This document shows, in pieces, positions 13,301 to 27,800 of a stretch of 64,000 nt of DNA. The notes beneath the pieces are model-generated. The model saw nothing but the letters and a program-made list of their open reading frames with translations, was not told the origin of the DNA and searched no databases. Within the stretch, counting starts at the first letter, position 1. Every line of letters begins with the position of its first letter. The position numbers were made by a program, and so were the translations under genes. This DNA is from Cardinalis cardinalis (Eukaryota; Chordata; Aves; Passeriformes; Cardinalidae), in contig JACDOX010000132.1 of assembly GCA_014549065.1 (NCBI GenBank), positions 892,747 through 956,746 on the forward strand, read 5' to 3'.

Positions 13301-16300
13301 TGCTTTCTACATGATAAGTTATATTCATGGTTACATGTAACCTAACACATATTTTTACTGCATTTTCAAAAGAAAGGCCACAACAACAGCAACAAAAGTT
13401 TCATTCCAGAGATGTAGAGCCAGCTTGGACTTGGCAGGCAAATGTTGCTTTAAACATGGCTTGACAGACCTCCCAAAGCATAATGAATATGGCATCAGAA
13501 TATGCTGAAATGGGAATTTTGGTTTGTTGCAAAATTAGAGTGTATTATTTTCCTTTCATTGCAGTTTTGCTGTCTAGTATATAGACTATTTTCTTCAAAA
13601 ACTCAGAATCCTGCTGTTCTCAGTAGGAGTTGCATATTATGGCAGAGCTGTTGGAAGTCTTATTTAGAATGACTGAAATATTTTTGTAGGGTGTCAACTT
13701 CCAAGTCATCATTAATGTTTACAATCTCAATAGAGTTTGCATTGCTATAGTAACTCTTAAAGGAACATTCCTAAAAGAAAACTAAAAGAAAAGGAAGCCA
13801 CATTTTTACCAAAGACTCTTAACATAGGTATTGTTCCTGAAGTATTTCAGTAATTTATATTTTAAACAAATTAGACCTAAAGAGAAAGAGGGCCTCTGGT
13901 ATTAGCAAATCATTTTTATATACTGCCAAGTGATGGGATGAGACAGAACTTGGAGAGATGCCCTGTCTTAAAAAATATAACCTCTGTCTNCTCTGATTGA
14001 AGTAAATATGGGAAAGACGTTAAGGAAAATGAGGCTTCTTATCAGCAATTTTTTTGTATGTGGAATTCTGTGGCTATTATTACAAAAAAACTTATTCTAC
14101 CATGATTTTTCTATTGACCTCTACACAAATTTATAGAAAACAAAGCTGTATTTTCAGTAATCAGTGTCATGCACTGTAGAGAGATCATTGATGTAGTAGT
14201 TTATCCCCTATCATGTCAATTCCCCAGCACAAGCTAGAGTATATGCAGCAATCATTTTCCCAAGAAGAAGCAAATTGTGCTTAACTCCATACATTTTTAT
14301 AGTTGTATTTATGTAAATGAATTTGTTTGTCTAATATTTTACACTACCAAAATCCAACTTTTTTTTCATAGAGCAGTAACCTAGTAATCTGCATTTATTA
14401 GGAAAATCCTAAATTCATTTTGCAAACCATCTGTCTTCTTGCAATGACAGTGTTCTTATCTTCCAGACTGCTTGGAATGCTACAGCTGGGGAGAGGCAAC
14501 AGGATTTGAATGTTCTCAGGTGTTTCAAATCATAATCATCTTATGACGTTGCAAATGTTTCTCAATATTTTTAATATCAGTTATGACAAAAGGAAGCACA
14601 AAGTCTAATTTGACTAGCAAAAAAATCAAACTCCGAAAAATAGCAAGAGAAAGCTTTTTAGAAGAAAAATTTTGCAAACAGGAAGTTTGCAGGAATGAGC
14701 AAAGTCCAAGAAGTAAGAGTCATATCCTAACANCGATCTTACAAGTACCCTACAAACTTTATTTAGCTTGAAATTACTAAATGGCTTTGCCCTAGCTTTC
14801 CTGCTAGTCTGAGTAAAGCAAAGACAAATTGATGTGGTCAGGGGCCACAACTAAGCATCAAAATTCCAAGACCTCAGTTGTCCAAGATAAAAACATTTCA
14901 GATTAAACAGGAATCATAGTCTGTTAAAGCTCACTACCCCAAAGATAAGTCATAAGAGACCAGTTCAGGCTTTCAACAGCTGAAATAATTGTTTTTCTCT
15001 CAGAGGTGAACATCAAAAACTGAGCTTCCACTTTCTTGTATAGATTAGGAACATATAATAGGAGTTTGCATAATGATCCTCTGTGTCCTTTTTGGTTAAC
15101 TAAAACCAAAAATATTAACCCTGGGTGAAACACAATTTTAGATGGCAGTAAGGATGAGCCAACCTGAACAAAATATTATTAGCCAAACTTTGCAAATTTA
15201 GGATAAATTAAATGAGCCTTAGAATGGAAGGAATGGGTCAGTTTAGATGGTCCCCATATCTGTCCCTCTCTTTGAATTGGAGATGTGTCAGCTCACAAAC
15301 ACTGGTAAAAAGCTCACATTTGATGAGCTGATGCCTGAGACTGACAAACTAAAAAAGAACAAAAAAGGAAGAAGCAGCAGTTTCGCTGTATTCCTCATGA
15401 TGTGCTATTTACAAGGTGGAAAAGGAAGATCCTAAAATAGGAGTTGACAATTAGACAGCAAGGCTACTAAGAAGAAGCTATTCTAGAAAATTAGGATCAA
15501 GGACAACTGGAAAATCCTAGCTGAAGGTGTAGCTCCAGAGATTTAGAGAAACAAGAACCAAGCAACAAGCAAAGGTAATATGTACTGCCTTATGTGAAAA
15601 GTGCAGGGATAGCTCTAAGGAATGCTGAGAAGCAAATGAAGTGAGAAGAAAACTTTAATGAAAAGTAAAGGGCACAAAGAGGACTCATTCTTCTCCATAG
15701 ACAACATATCACATGACCAACATCTAAATACCATAAATATCCTGTTAATTTTATAGAAGTTATCAGCTCTGATACCTTGAGGATGTTAAAACTAAAAGTA
15801 TAGAAGAACAAAATTTAGCCTGGGCACTGTTAGGAAACAAGTGAAAGCCTTTGCTCAAGGAGGTTAATTTCAGTACTTTTACAGGAGCTCTTGTGCTCTA
15901 ATTCTATTTTGAATGTCAAGTTACTCTGTAGCATAAAGTATCCCTCTGAATTCCACTCTTTTTAACTTCAGTTAATGAAAGCAATTTACTTGCAAGAAGT
16001 TTTGTGAATACATAATAGAAATGTTATGTTCTATATTGAGAGGTTCACTAAAAATATATTTCACTATATTACATTTTTCTGACATAGAGGAACAAGGTAC
16101 TAAGAGAAAGAAGATGAGCAGATAATAAACTGTTTAAATCATATCTCTCCAAAGGTCTGTACTGCANATTTTCAACCAAAAGTGTTTTTGAAAGTATTTA
16201 TGCTACCTTTTGAGTATTCTTACAGAAATATGCCGGGGCTGGCCTCAGAGCAGTGTGCTACTTGGGAATGCACTGACTGAATCAGGNTGAAATAACCTAC

Positions 16301-19300
16301 ATAGTAAACACCATTTGAGGAAGATTTCTGGAAGTACATGAGCACAGAAAGGCTGTAACCAAAGTAGCTCCTGTATAAACAATAGAAGAAAGAACTATGT
16401 GTGTTTCTTCTTTTGGATGACTGATCCCAGCAGTGTTGTTTCCTGGCCTTGACTATGTATGAGCTAAACACAAAAATAATGTTATAGTCTCATATGGATT
16501 AAGCTAACACCTTTTGGGCACCAGTTTGTACTTGTTTGGGCTCCTCAGTTACTTATTTACTTGGACAAATTCAAAGATGAGGCTTAGTTGCTGGAATTGC
16601 AGATAAATTTATTTAATCTCAGACTCCCTTCTGCTCACTCCATGTACTTCATAACTACAGAGACAATCTTCAAAAATGCGACAGAACCCATATCTGTAAG
16701 GATATCTACACCCAGTTATGTTATATTAAATAAGATCCAATGGATTTTAATACATTTTTTCTAGATTTTCTAATATCTAAATGGTGTATAATGCCTAATT
16801 TATGCAACTTTGCTTTACAAATCGCAAGGGTTGAGGACAAGCTTTCACACTGACACATAGTGACAGGGAATCATGCAGCACATCAAAGACAGGTTTCAAT
16901 TAAATGAAAGGAGTAAGTCTTGTTTTGTAAGAGTGGTTTTTAAAACTATCTAGATGATTTAAAATCAAGGCATTTTAACCAGAATTTGTAAACACAGCTA
17001 AGAAAGTCAACTGTTAAACTCCATTTAACAGGTTAGGAATAATGAGCCAGATCCCAGAAGAGGCTCACATGTTTGGATGCTAAATATTATGAAGCCCAAA
17101 AGTCAAGCACCAGCTGTGGACTCAAAAAACAGAGCCAAAATATGTAATACACAAAAACAGAAGGAGCTGCAGCCAGCCAACAGGAAACACTGCCAAGAAT
17201 GGTCTGAAATTCTCCCTCTCGTCTGGACATAACACCTCTCCAGAGAAGAAGCGCANCAAAGCCAAGATCCCTTCCTGAAAGCAGGAATGTACGTGCACAT
17301 GTACTGTCAACCAGGACACGGATTCTGGCCATGTTTTGTCAAGAGAGAAAGAAGTCACCTCCCACTATTTCAAGAGTAGACTCACAGTTGGAGAACGTGG
17401 CTTAGGTATTGGCCCTTCTTGATCCTGGTAGCTGCCAAAGAAAATACTCTGTTTATTTATCTAACCTGGGTCGGGGTAATGCACTCTTTCAAATGAGATA
17501 ATATTGCCTACCAATGTATTTTCTGCTTGGACAAATTCATGGTCCTGAGGGAAAACATGGCAGCAGATGAGAGGATTTACAAAAAACCGCTGAACAACTC
17601 AATGAGTCTCTTGTTTTGGAAGAGCTGGAGGGCTGCAGCAGTGGCAAGGCATATGCTGCTAGTCCTAAAATTCACCATCTCCTCCTCAAGTANTCCTACC
17701 TGAAGCAAGTCAGACAGTAAACTATTGCTGGAAGTTATCCCCTCTCAGCCACACATTAGTAGTCATCAGCTGAGAGAGCTGTTAGCTTCACCTGTTAGTA
17801 AATACCACTGAAAGCAATCTAAAATAATTGGGTTTACCTCAGTGGCTAAGGCACAGACTAGAGTAGTTTTACCTCATTTGAGTCTCAACAGCTCTTACAC
17901 TTCCCCAGNTCAATCACTTCTGAATTGCTGAACATATTACCAATTTAAATCCCTGTGGCAGTCTGAGTCTGAAACACCCAGATTTGGGCCTCAAGAAGCA
18001 AACCTCCAATTAAATAATTATTCAAGTCAATCCTTGATTCCAGGATAAAATATTTTCAAGACAAGTTTGAGGTCTTTTGGTGAACCAGCACTTGGGTATT
18101 GAGGTTATCAATGTGCATTTCCTGCAGATATGACTAGAGCTGAACTAAAATTAACTATAGATTGTAATTTCAGATTTTAAAACAGCAAGGAAGCTTTTTG
18201 CTTCGGATACTCNGTGGACTTTATCTTTAACTGAATTTATAAAAAGAAGTGGTCAGCAAGTCCAAGTCACATGAGAAACTTGGCTGAGAAGTCCAAAGGC
18301 TGAAGTACAAATTCTTCCTTCATGTTTCCTTTGTCATACTTCACCTTTTCCAGTTGTCAGCAGTGAAGCTTCACTGAAAATGTACTTTCTAGAGCAGTTT
18401 CCTATTATGTTTTTCCCTCACGTATTCCAAAGTGAGAATGCTCTTGTTCATTCCTGTCAGCCTTTTTTTAACAGTAAGACACAAGTTTGCAAGTTCTCTT
18501 ACATTCAGTCATTTATTGTGTGTCTGCAATGTCTGTAGCAGTGCAGGAAAGTGTATGGGAGCAGACAGTTTACCTTATGGCAAATTCCAAGGAAGTATTT
18601 AAAGTTCAAATGAAATTCCAGCATTCAAAGTGGGAGGTTTAAGGAAAAAAAGTCCCAGATCTGTCAGTGAAAAGTTTAATTATGGACAAGATGACACACA
18701 CATAGTAAAGCGCACAAAGGCAAAAACATCTCTGTGGAAGCACATTCCAATAAAATCTTAAAAGATTACTTTAATAATAAACNGTGCATTCCTGAGCAAG
18801 CCATCGCTAGATTAGCTACCAGATTGCTTTGCTGCGAGCAGATTTTTCACAAACTGTTATTGATACCACTTTCGAGGCATTTGGGAAAGCTGGTGTCTTC
18901 CGAAGGTCTCTGCCCTTCAGTGGGGTTTTTCGTGCTGCTGCCACAGTTTCCACCCAGACTGGAATCCTGGTCATCCTAATGACAGGCTGTGGTTTGGGTA
19001 GAGTTAACATCCGGAAAGCTATAGAAAAACTCACTGAGGTGAAGGGTTCCAGCTGCAACTTNAAGATAATTTTAGACCTGCTGAAAAATGGCTTGTGTTT
19101 GGGAAGTGCTGAGACTGATACTGTTCTATACAAAAAGCAGTTAACTTACACAAAAAAATCCTTATGCGGGGGCTGAGCCTATGCCAGCAGTAGTAAAATT
19201 GGACACAAAAAAATACAAGAAAAAAAGTTATAATCTTGGGAAACAACACTCCCTCTCTACTACAGCCTTTAAATGGTCACTCCTATAACAGCCATGGTGC

Positions 19301-20290
19301 ATTTGATTTTGGTTTTGCTGTAGAGAAATAGAAATAATTTTACTTTTCATAAAGTATAAAACATGTCCTCATGTAGTGCAATATAGATGAAATAACTGAA
19401 TTCCTGTGGGGTTTTCTGCCTGGATTCCTCCTGCATTCAGAAGGCAAGGCAATCCTATTACACATGTTTAATGCAACATTTCTGAATTTTAGCATTTAGC
19501 ACAACAATGTGGGACATCAGGGGAGATGTTCTTAGCCAATTTACAAAAAAAAANAAAAATAGTGCATTCCTTCATTTTTATTTTCCAAGAAAACCATAAT
19601 TTTTCAAGTTAGTTGTTAACTACTTTTTAGTTTAAACAAAAAAAAAGTTTTCCTGTGGGCTGTTAGTGATGTTCCAAGTGCTGGTGCATATTGAAGGACC
19701 TCTCGCCATTTCTGTACTGGATGTAATTTTATNGCACCACAAAAGGACTCTTAAACTGCTGACTTCTGGCAAATGAAAAGCATTTTCCTTTATTCAACAT
19801 TCAATAACAAATAGCATAAATCATATCTTTAATCATTAGTGTGACTAGTTGAGGTATTTTGGCGCAATGTGCCAGGAGTTTGTTTGGGCAAAACACAGAT
19901 GATAATCCTGCTTATGCCAGCTCCAGGCTGGCCTGTTTCATAGAAGTTGCTTTGTTACTGCTCCACGTTTAAAGTAGGCACAATGTCAACCTTCATGTCA
20001 GGCAGCCTGTGTGAGTCTCATAAAGGACGCTAAGTATTATTCTTTAAAATATACATACTGCCCCAGGACCAAGAAGCTCCAGTCCTGTTGGTGGGTGTGT
20101 AGCACAAGTTGTTCAAAACAATGTACAGGGTAGAGCCAGCTGTACAAAACCAACTTTGTTAAACATGAATTTAACTGTGTCCGGAGGAATTCAGACCTAA
20201 TCCTGCAAATACCGACGTGTGTGTAGCCAGCAACCTGCTAATTGCAGCAAAATCCTCCCTATTTCTGCAGCATGCGCTTCCTTCTGTGAA
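10335..20290. other. Non-coding flank 5' of DAB2, third part
   Basis: No gene, RNA or mobile element is recognised in these 10 kb. The longest open frame (12403-12879 +, 158 codons) has no recognisable domain and low-complexity composition. Towards 19.5-20.7 kb short poly-A and poly-T tracts become frequent. The region may hold distal regulatory elements of DAB2, but nothing in a single sequence can show that. Confidence 0.5.
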
Positions 20291-20303
20291 CACTAGGCTA
20301 GAG

Positions 20304-20311
20304 TATAAAAA
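20304..20311 (+). promoter_or_regulatory. TATA-box-like motif upstream of the CpG island
   Basis: A TATAAAAA motif in a GAG...GAGG context lies about 0.7 kb before the CpG-rich block. It could mark an upstream promoter, but such motifs occur by chance in AT-rich DNA. No downstream exon can be assigned. Confidence 0.2.
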
Positions 20312-20985
20312 GAGGTTTCTCGTGTCCTTTTTGGTTAAAATTAGCGCTTCTCAGATGAAAGGCTGATGCAGGCAAGTGAGACACAACTATCAGCTCGTAC
20401 TCACCTCAGGCACAGAGAGAAATAGCACGGTCCAGCTNTTCAGGAAAAATAAGAATACCGTGCCGTATCCAGAAAAGCATCGTATCATCTAGTAGCTTTG
20501 AACGAGGATGTTTGCCAAATGCCAGTTTTGATCCTTGACCTTCCTGGCAGTAAAATAAGTTTTTGTTAAATATTTCCATCTTTTGAACACTTCGAAATAT
20601 CTATCAAATGTATTTATTCAGCAGGGGGAAAAAAAGAAAAAGTATTATTCTCTTTNTTTCTTTTTTTAATTGGGTATTGGTGCAGACCCAAATGCACAAT
20701 TTTGAACAGAAACTTAAAAAAAATTAGGCTAGGTTGACAGTCTTGAAAAAAAAAAACTTATTCTGCTACAAGGACAAAAATATCCATTTTTTTATCAGAG
20801 GTTCTTTCATACAAGTTGGAAAATAGCTGCACTGCTCTAGGGGAAAAAAAAACCCATGACAGATGTTTGAATAAAGATGAGTGGGAAGTACAAAGGTCAG
20901 GTCTCGATGTGACCCAGAAANTGAATTGCACTGATCCAATATTTTGGTTCTGCAGGTCACAGATTAGGGGAGATGGGGGTCGGGA

Positions 20986-21840
20986 GTGTGCTACAATCCG
21001 TGGGTGCCACTCGATCCCTGTCCCCGCAGGGTCCCACCTGCCTGCCCCGTGTCCCCGTGGGGCTCCGTCCCCCCGTGGGAGGCTGTCTGGGCCCCGGCTC
21101 CCTCCCGGCCCCGCAGCGGCGGCTCGCAAGGGGTTAAACTTGTGAGCACCGACACGTTGAGGGGGAGTAGCCAAGACCAAGCAGCAAAAACATCACAGCG
21201 CATTCCTGGGTAGTCGTCAGCTGCCAGCATCTGATTAAAACCATATCGCTCGCTGTGAGTGGCTAACTAATCTGAAGGCGAGAGTGCAACCGAATATTTA
21301 ACCGGGGCCCCGGTCCCAGCCAGGCTACCGGCTGCGCTCATCGGATCATGCACGGAGCGGCACGGATCTAGCCCGTAAGGAGCTTTGCGCGCCGGGCTCG
21401 GCTTCCGCACGACCGGGGAGGGGGTGAAGGAGCTGTCACCGGGGGACGGAGATTTTTTTTTAATTTTTTTTNNNNNNNNNNNNNNNNNNNNNNNNNNNNN
21501 NNNNNNNNNNNNNNNNNNNNNNNNNNNNNNNNNNNNNNNNNNNNNNNNNNNNNNNNNNNNNNNNNNNNNNNNNNNNNNNNNNNNNNNNNNNNNNNNNNNN
21601 NNNNNNNNNNNNNNNNNNNNNNNNNNNNNNNNNNNNNNNNNNNNNNNNNNNNNNNNNNNNNNNNNNNNNNNNNNNNNNNNNNNNNNNNNNNNNNNNGGCC
21701 CCGTCCCGTCCCGCGGGGCTCTCGGCGCTGCCCGAGCCGGGCTGCGGACAGCCTGTCCCCGCCGAGCTGCGGCAGAAGCCGCCCCGCGGGTATCCCGCTC
21801 CCGGCTCCGGCGGGTCGGGCGGCCGGGCAAGCGAGAGAGT
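20986..21840 (+). promoter_or_regulatory. DAB2: CpG island, probable DAB2 promoter and non-coding exon 1 region
   Basis: GC content and CpG frequency rise sharply here compared with the AT-rich flanks, with many CpG-containing words on both sides of the assembly gap. It is the only CpG island in the window. It lies about 12 kb upstream of the first coding exon of DAB2, and the mammalian gene also begins with a non-coding exon far upstream. A possible exon 1 donor (CCC|GTAAGG) is at 21376, but neither the start site nor the exon can be fixed from sequence. It could also serve a divergent transcript. Confidence 0.6.
21472..21696. other. Assembly gap of 225 N inside the CpG island
   Basis: The run of N begins directly after a T-rich stretch and ends in a very GC-rich sequence. 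GC-rich avian promoters are commonly lost in short-read assemblies, so the gap probably hides part of the DAB2 promoter or first exon. Any open frame that crosses it is an artefact. Confidence 0.95.
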
Positions 21841-21847
21841 AAAGCAA

Positions 21848-21857
21848 TATATAAAAG
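21848..21857 (+). promoter_or_regulatory. TATA-like element at the 3' edge of the CpG island
   Basis: A TATATAAAAG motif is followed by GCGCG at the downstream border of the island. The setting fits a TATA-containing start site about 30 bp further on, on the same strand as DAB2. Start-site data would be needed to decide. Confidence 0.3.
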
Positions 21858-21899
21858 CGCGTTTTCGGTTTTGTGTGTGGGGAGGATGGGGTTGAAATC

Positions 21900-24800
21900 A
21901 TTAAATGGATTAACTATATAAACTCTAAATTTCCTGGGTTTTATAGCCAATTAGTTATAACAAATAACTAATCTAAAAGGATCTCGCTAATAGCAGAGAT
22001 AATGAGAGTGCAGGTTAGGATGCTGTGAAGCAGGAGTAGGGTTTTGTTCTGTTTTTGGATGGAGTGTCCTTGCTGTTTGTGATGGAGCACTCCTCTGCCT
22101 GCCAGTGAATTTCTGCCGGCTACCTCAGTCTGGGGTAAACTGGGATAGCTGTAGATGTTGACGATTTTCTGGAATTAGTCTTCTACTGTGACAGAGAAAC
22201 TGGCTTCTCAGGTGGTGATATATAATGTCCAATGTCCATTATATGGTGACACTTCATGGTGCCAGTGCAGTGAGCCGTAAGACAAATGCGGGTGTTGCTA
22301 ACATAGACNGATCTTCTCAGGTGGACTTCTCTGTAAAGAGGTTTTATCCCTCAAAAATGTTGAGACTGGTTACTCAAATGCTTTCTACAAATTCACTGGT
22401 AATGCTGATGATTTTATTTTTTTGAGAGTTGGAAAATTTTAAATCTTCTCCTAATTAAGCTAGTTTGCCTTAAAAGGGAGCATTTGTTTCTTCACAAGTC
22501 TTTTGTAACTTTCATAAACAAGGCTGCCCAAAAGTAACCAAATACGAGAGCATGAAGGTACACTGTATGCTAAAAAATGGCCATAGGTATGNTCTAGGAA
22601 GGCAACGTCTCTGTAAATAGACAAAATTAAAGATGCAGATTNAATTAGAGCAAAAAATTAATTATGAAGGTGTGTGTTGTAGCTTGCTGTAAAGACTTGA
22701 TAGCAACATTAAACTGAAAGGATGCCATTGTGTCTGATAGTGACCTCGTAGGCAACTATAATGCTAGCAGGTCTCTGAGTCAGCTTCCATTAGGACCTTC
22801 CTAGAGGTAGGTGAGGCTGGAGACATGAATTGTAATCCAAAGAAAATCTTTCCAGCTAAGCACTCTCTAAGGGGGTCACCCACCACATCTGTTCTAAGAA
22901 TCACTGCAGTTGCGTCTAGCACAATGTTTCTTGAGGCACAATCAGCTTTTCAAAATTCCCTAGATGGTATGAGGATGTGGTCACATCCAAAGCAGAAATT
23001 TTTATTAATAGTAGGTTTGTTTNGGAAGAAGGACAACCAAGCGGTAGCAAAGGTAAGGAGGATGAGAGTGCTGAATCAATGTCAGGTGAGTCACCAGAAC
23101 AGAGGCTTAACTAGCAAACACCATGATTTGGTGCATAGGAAAGCTCAGTAAAACTGAGTGAATTTTTGTGAAGGTAAAGTGATGTCTAATCTGCTATATG
23201 CCTTCTACAATGCTGCTAAGTATCTCTACACAATCTATTTTCTCATTGAAAAGAGCATTACTTGTTAAACTACCTGCAGACCAGTAGCTGCTATAAATGT
23301 ATTTATTGTTGCTCAAAGCCTCTATTTCTCAAGCAGATATGAGAAGAAACACTCTAAGCAGGTGATTATAATGTATGGAAAGGGTAGATTTTTGTCTCTG
23401 TGGGAAAGCAAATAGCTGCACTTAATGTCAAGGAAGGGNGAGTCCAATGTGGATGCTCAGAAATCAAAGTAGAAAAGCCATAGTTGGAGATATGATGTAA
23501 AAGCGCACCAATATTCCATAGTTGTTGGGTATTGTTGCCAAACCTGCTGATATTTCTGTCTTATTGATNCTCTCCTTTACTAGCAAGCCTCACACTTTTA
23601 AGAAGTTTGTGTGACCAGCTGGGTTAACCCTGGGAATGCTCATNAAATTTATTCGGCAAGGATAGTAGTAAGTGACCACTACAGAAGCATGAATTTGCCT
23701 GTACAAAGCAATAAATTCCACATCTAGAGAAAGCTAGCCTGATCTGGAAACAGGGCTGATGCAAATTCTGCTTGTCGATTATATTCTCTCAAAAGAAATG
23801 TTGAAGCAGCATGAAGGAAACTTTGTAACCTGTAAGGATTTTGGAGAAAAACTTCACATCTTGCATGCAGACAAATGGATTGTTGGTAGAGTCAAGATGA
23901 TACCACTGGGATCAGGGACTGCCAAGAGTTCTTAACGAGCTTCTGCTGTGAAACACAAGCAGGGATAAGCCACTACTTGCTACCTCAGCATGGACTCCAC
24001 AGAAGTACAACCTGAGGTTGTGTTAAAGAGATCAAATCAAATAAGCTGTCTGAGGATTGTAACTGAGAAGAAAAACTGGCATTAGAAACCTGATTCTGAG
24101 GCTCTGCTTGGGTTCAAGGGTCTCAGAGTTATAAAGAAGCTGGATGAAGCACAGTGTCAGGCCTAGTCAATAAACAAGAGGTACCAGTTTCAACAGGATT
24201 ATCTTGTTTATACAAGCTGGGCAGTTGAGTGCTGAACGAAGCATCTTCTCCCATCCAGGTCTTCTCAGCCCTGGCTGATGGAGACATAGACCATTCTAGT
24301 CTCTCCTCATCTGAAAGACTATGCCTTGCATATGATCTGGAGTGCTTGAGGATGAAGTGTCTCTNCTGAGATGCCCTGTAGATATTTGCCCCTAATTATC
24401 GATGTGATTTTAAAATTAATTTTAAAAGTTTTTAATCTAGCTTCACAGCTGGTGCATGTCCCTTAAATCTAAACGCTCAGACATTACAGGGCCAGTTAAG
24501 GACAAATTATTGGCCTTGGAGCTGAATTTCCTGCTGTTTTGTCAGTTCATGTTGCATGTTCATCTTAAGCAATAAGATGAGGATTATTTCTTAAGCAGAA
24601 AAAGTAGGTCTAAGAGACAGGATAATGGACCTTCACCTTGACAGTCAGGANGCTTCATGACAATGTCAGCTAGGAAGTTGTGCCTCTAGCAAAGTCTATT
24701 CAAATCCTAATGCTGATGTGCCACACACCTAATCATTTTAGCCCCATGGCTAAAATGCCTATGATGAAACCTTCCTCTTAGGAGGGGGCAAAAGAAGTTG

Positions 24801-27800
24801 GGAGCACTAAGGATGCCATTTTAATATTACAACCTGTTTTTCTACCTTTCAGATCTCTTCTGTGCCCTGTCAGAATGCGGTCATTTGTGCTTTGAGGCAA
24901 GGGACAAAGGTCACTGTATGTGTAAGGACTAGTTTTCTAGTAGCTCAAATCACAGGTCTGTCTGCAAACAATGGCTGCCCTGGTTGATGGAAGGTAAACT
25001 CTGACACTTCTTGTATGCTTCTGAGGGATGGGGGCATCTCTATAATGTGCTGTCAAGACTATCACAGAGATGGAAAATTAGAGAGACCCTGGTCAAGATT
25101 GCTTTATAGTCTGGATTTAGGAATTGTAGTGTAAACTTCCTCTAATATGTGTAATAATAATTACTGTTAGGGAAACTTACTGTAGAACAGTCATCTATGA
25201 AACTCTATTAGCTACTCAGTAGGATACNTACTGTAAGAACTGTATTGGAACTCTTAAAATTCCTGGTTAATCCTTTCTTACCTCTGGTACAGATCCTTCT
25301 GTACCACCTTTTTAGATCTGAGTCTTGTGTAGTTATTCATTGCCTTTCTTGCTGCAAATACAAGGGAGAGGTAGGGGCCTTGGTAATAACTAATCTTGAA
25401 GGAAAGTGTAACCCTTATATTAAGCAATATGCTTCATAATACTTAACAAGACTGGAACTGCTATAGAAGAGCCTACAGCAAGTAGGATCTGCAAGCAGAA
25501 TTTTCATCAGTCTTTTCAGAATACATAATGAACATAATTTGCATCTCTTACAAGAGGCAGTATGGAGTGACTCCTGTGGCAGTAACTGCTACAACAATTT
25601 GTGTATTGAGAGGCACAGTATCTGGGGGGTAGGTGGAGTGCTCTTCAGTTACTGCTGGGATGAATGTTTAATGATAGGCTTTTGGCTGCTCGTGGGATAA
25701 CCGGGCTGGGTAAGCAAACTGTAGGACTCAACAATGTGGCCAGGATTACTACTCGGGTTTAGGCTGTGTGAATGCAAGAATAGTACAGGAAAATCCTATT
25801 TATCATACAGATAAACTTGTGAACCGGTAGAGAACACGCTTAAGAGTAAGCTGTGCAAAACATATGCAATTTCTCTCAGTGCAGCTTGCATATACCCAAA
25901 CTGTAAAGAAGGATAGCAGTGCCAGCAGCAGACAGTTAACTGTATGCAGCTGACATAACCTATGATAACAGCTTCAATATGTGTCAAGTTCCTGCTCTGA
26001 GAAGGAGGGGTGAAAAGCATGGTTATTGGCAAGAGTCCTTCACTATACTAGCAAGCAAGAAGATCAGAAACAGGCCTTCTAGGCAGGAGGGCTTTAGGAA
26101 TACAGTTGGAAATGAAGTGTTTGATTTGTTGTTCAGTTCAAACTCAGTGGCATCTGGGTAAACACTAGCTGCCTTGAATAACAACTGCTTTTCTTCCATG
26201 TTGTTTGGTATAGCCAGCAAGTCTCAACAGGGAATATTGGTAAAAGGTTGAGCTGTAGGCACTGCAGCCATATTGCTTGAGATTCCTCATCCCTTGGGCA
26301 GGTGATGTTTTCCTTAGTAATAACTACAGCAGGCATCTGAGCTCTGGCTCAGGTGTCACTAATTGGTGAGGCTTCACAACTGGAAACTAGAGAGAGGTAT
26401 AGAGGAGTGCTCCCTTGGCAGGTTGTAAAATATGCTGTCTTTCTTGAAGGCTGAAAGGAAGAAAATTCTTGTGGATAATTTAAATATNTAATCTAATTAG
26501 TCTCTGTTTCCAAAGTAATAGCTCTCTATCAAGAAAGGTATCCCAGTATGCCCTTTCAATTTCTTTCTAAGGGAAGAGTTTGGACTTCAGATCTTGGTAT
26601 TGCTGGTAATAAAATAATTTCTTAATTCAATAAATTAATGATTAGGTCACCATAGCTAATGAACAGAGTGGGAAAGGCTGCTATCAAGTCTTGTTGCAGC
26701 ATTATTCCTGGAACAACTCATAATTCAAGGTGGATTAGCTAGATGTTTGGGCACTACCTTTGGATACTGAAGCTCCTGGCTGAAAAATAGTTCTATCAAC
26801 ACTATGACAGTGCTAGTTNACTTCATCTTGTGATTAAGTCTTCAGGGAACCAGATAGCATGAGCTCATTAAATGCTTTTCTCTNGTGAATTGGTATTGTT
26901 CCATGTGTTCATCAGGTACAGCTTATTTAAACTGGTCATTACTTCTCTTGGGCCCTCTGCTTTAATCTTCCTGCAAAAGATATATTTATNTCCATGACAA
27001 GTGGAAGAAAAATCCAAAATAGAGCCACTGCTGTAGCTGGGTTGACAAGTGACTTATTATCTGTCCAGAAATCATGTGCTTGAAAGCATAGTAGAATGAT
27101 AAAAAAGTACCAATTGAATTGCACCACATGAACAGTATGACCTGTTCAGTCTCAGCTGCTAACTTAGTGATATTCTCTTGGCCATGATTCAAGTGTGTAT
27201 GAAACACTTTCAGGAACTTGAATTTCTATGTTCTTTCTAAAAACTAAGAGGTTCAGAGGAGACTGATGTGATGAGAACAGACTGTTCTGTTCAAGTGATG
27301 AAATAGCAGCTGGCAAGTTGGCTGAACGGTGAGCTCTCTGTGTGGTTTCACAGGCATGATCCTGCACCAGCAATGGTACATGCCAACATCTGTAGCTGAC
27401 ATGGCTAATTAGTGCACTGAGATCTTTATCTGCTTTGTAGCTGGTACTAGGGAAGGGAGCAGCATGAGGGAGGTATTCCCTGATGTGTTTAATGCTGCAC
27501 TTCCATCCTACTAAGCAGATGAAGGTCACTCTTCCCTGTTTCTCATTACTGATTGTGTATGATGAACACAGCTGGACTGTATTCCACATCCTGCAATATG
27601 TTAAGTGCTGTTGTAGTTCATTCCAAACTGGAATTGGTGTTGACAGAGGAAGACCTTGGCTTAAGTCTGCCTTTAATATCTCANCAAAGTACCAATCCAC
27701 CTCTTGGGTAAGAAGACAAAACATCAAACAGGGCTTGAAAAGCAAGTTGCACATTGGAAGTTCCCTAACGCAAAATCCTGTTATTCTAGAAACACTTGGT

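Noticed and set aside
21267..21950. Open frames of 177-227 codons on both strands across the CpG island
   Set aside because: They exist only because the 225-N gap contains no stops and the flanks are GC-rich.
27164..27754. 196-codon open frame on the - strand in DAB2 intron 1, including one N
   Set aside because: No recognisable domain or family, no splice or promoter context. Long frames arise by chance in a 64-kb window.
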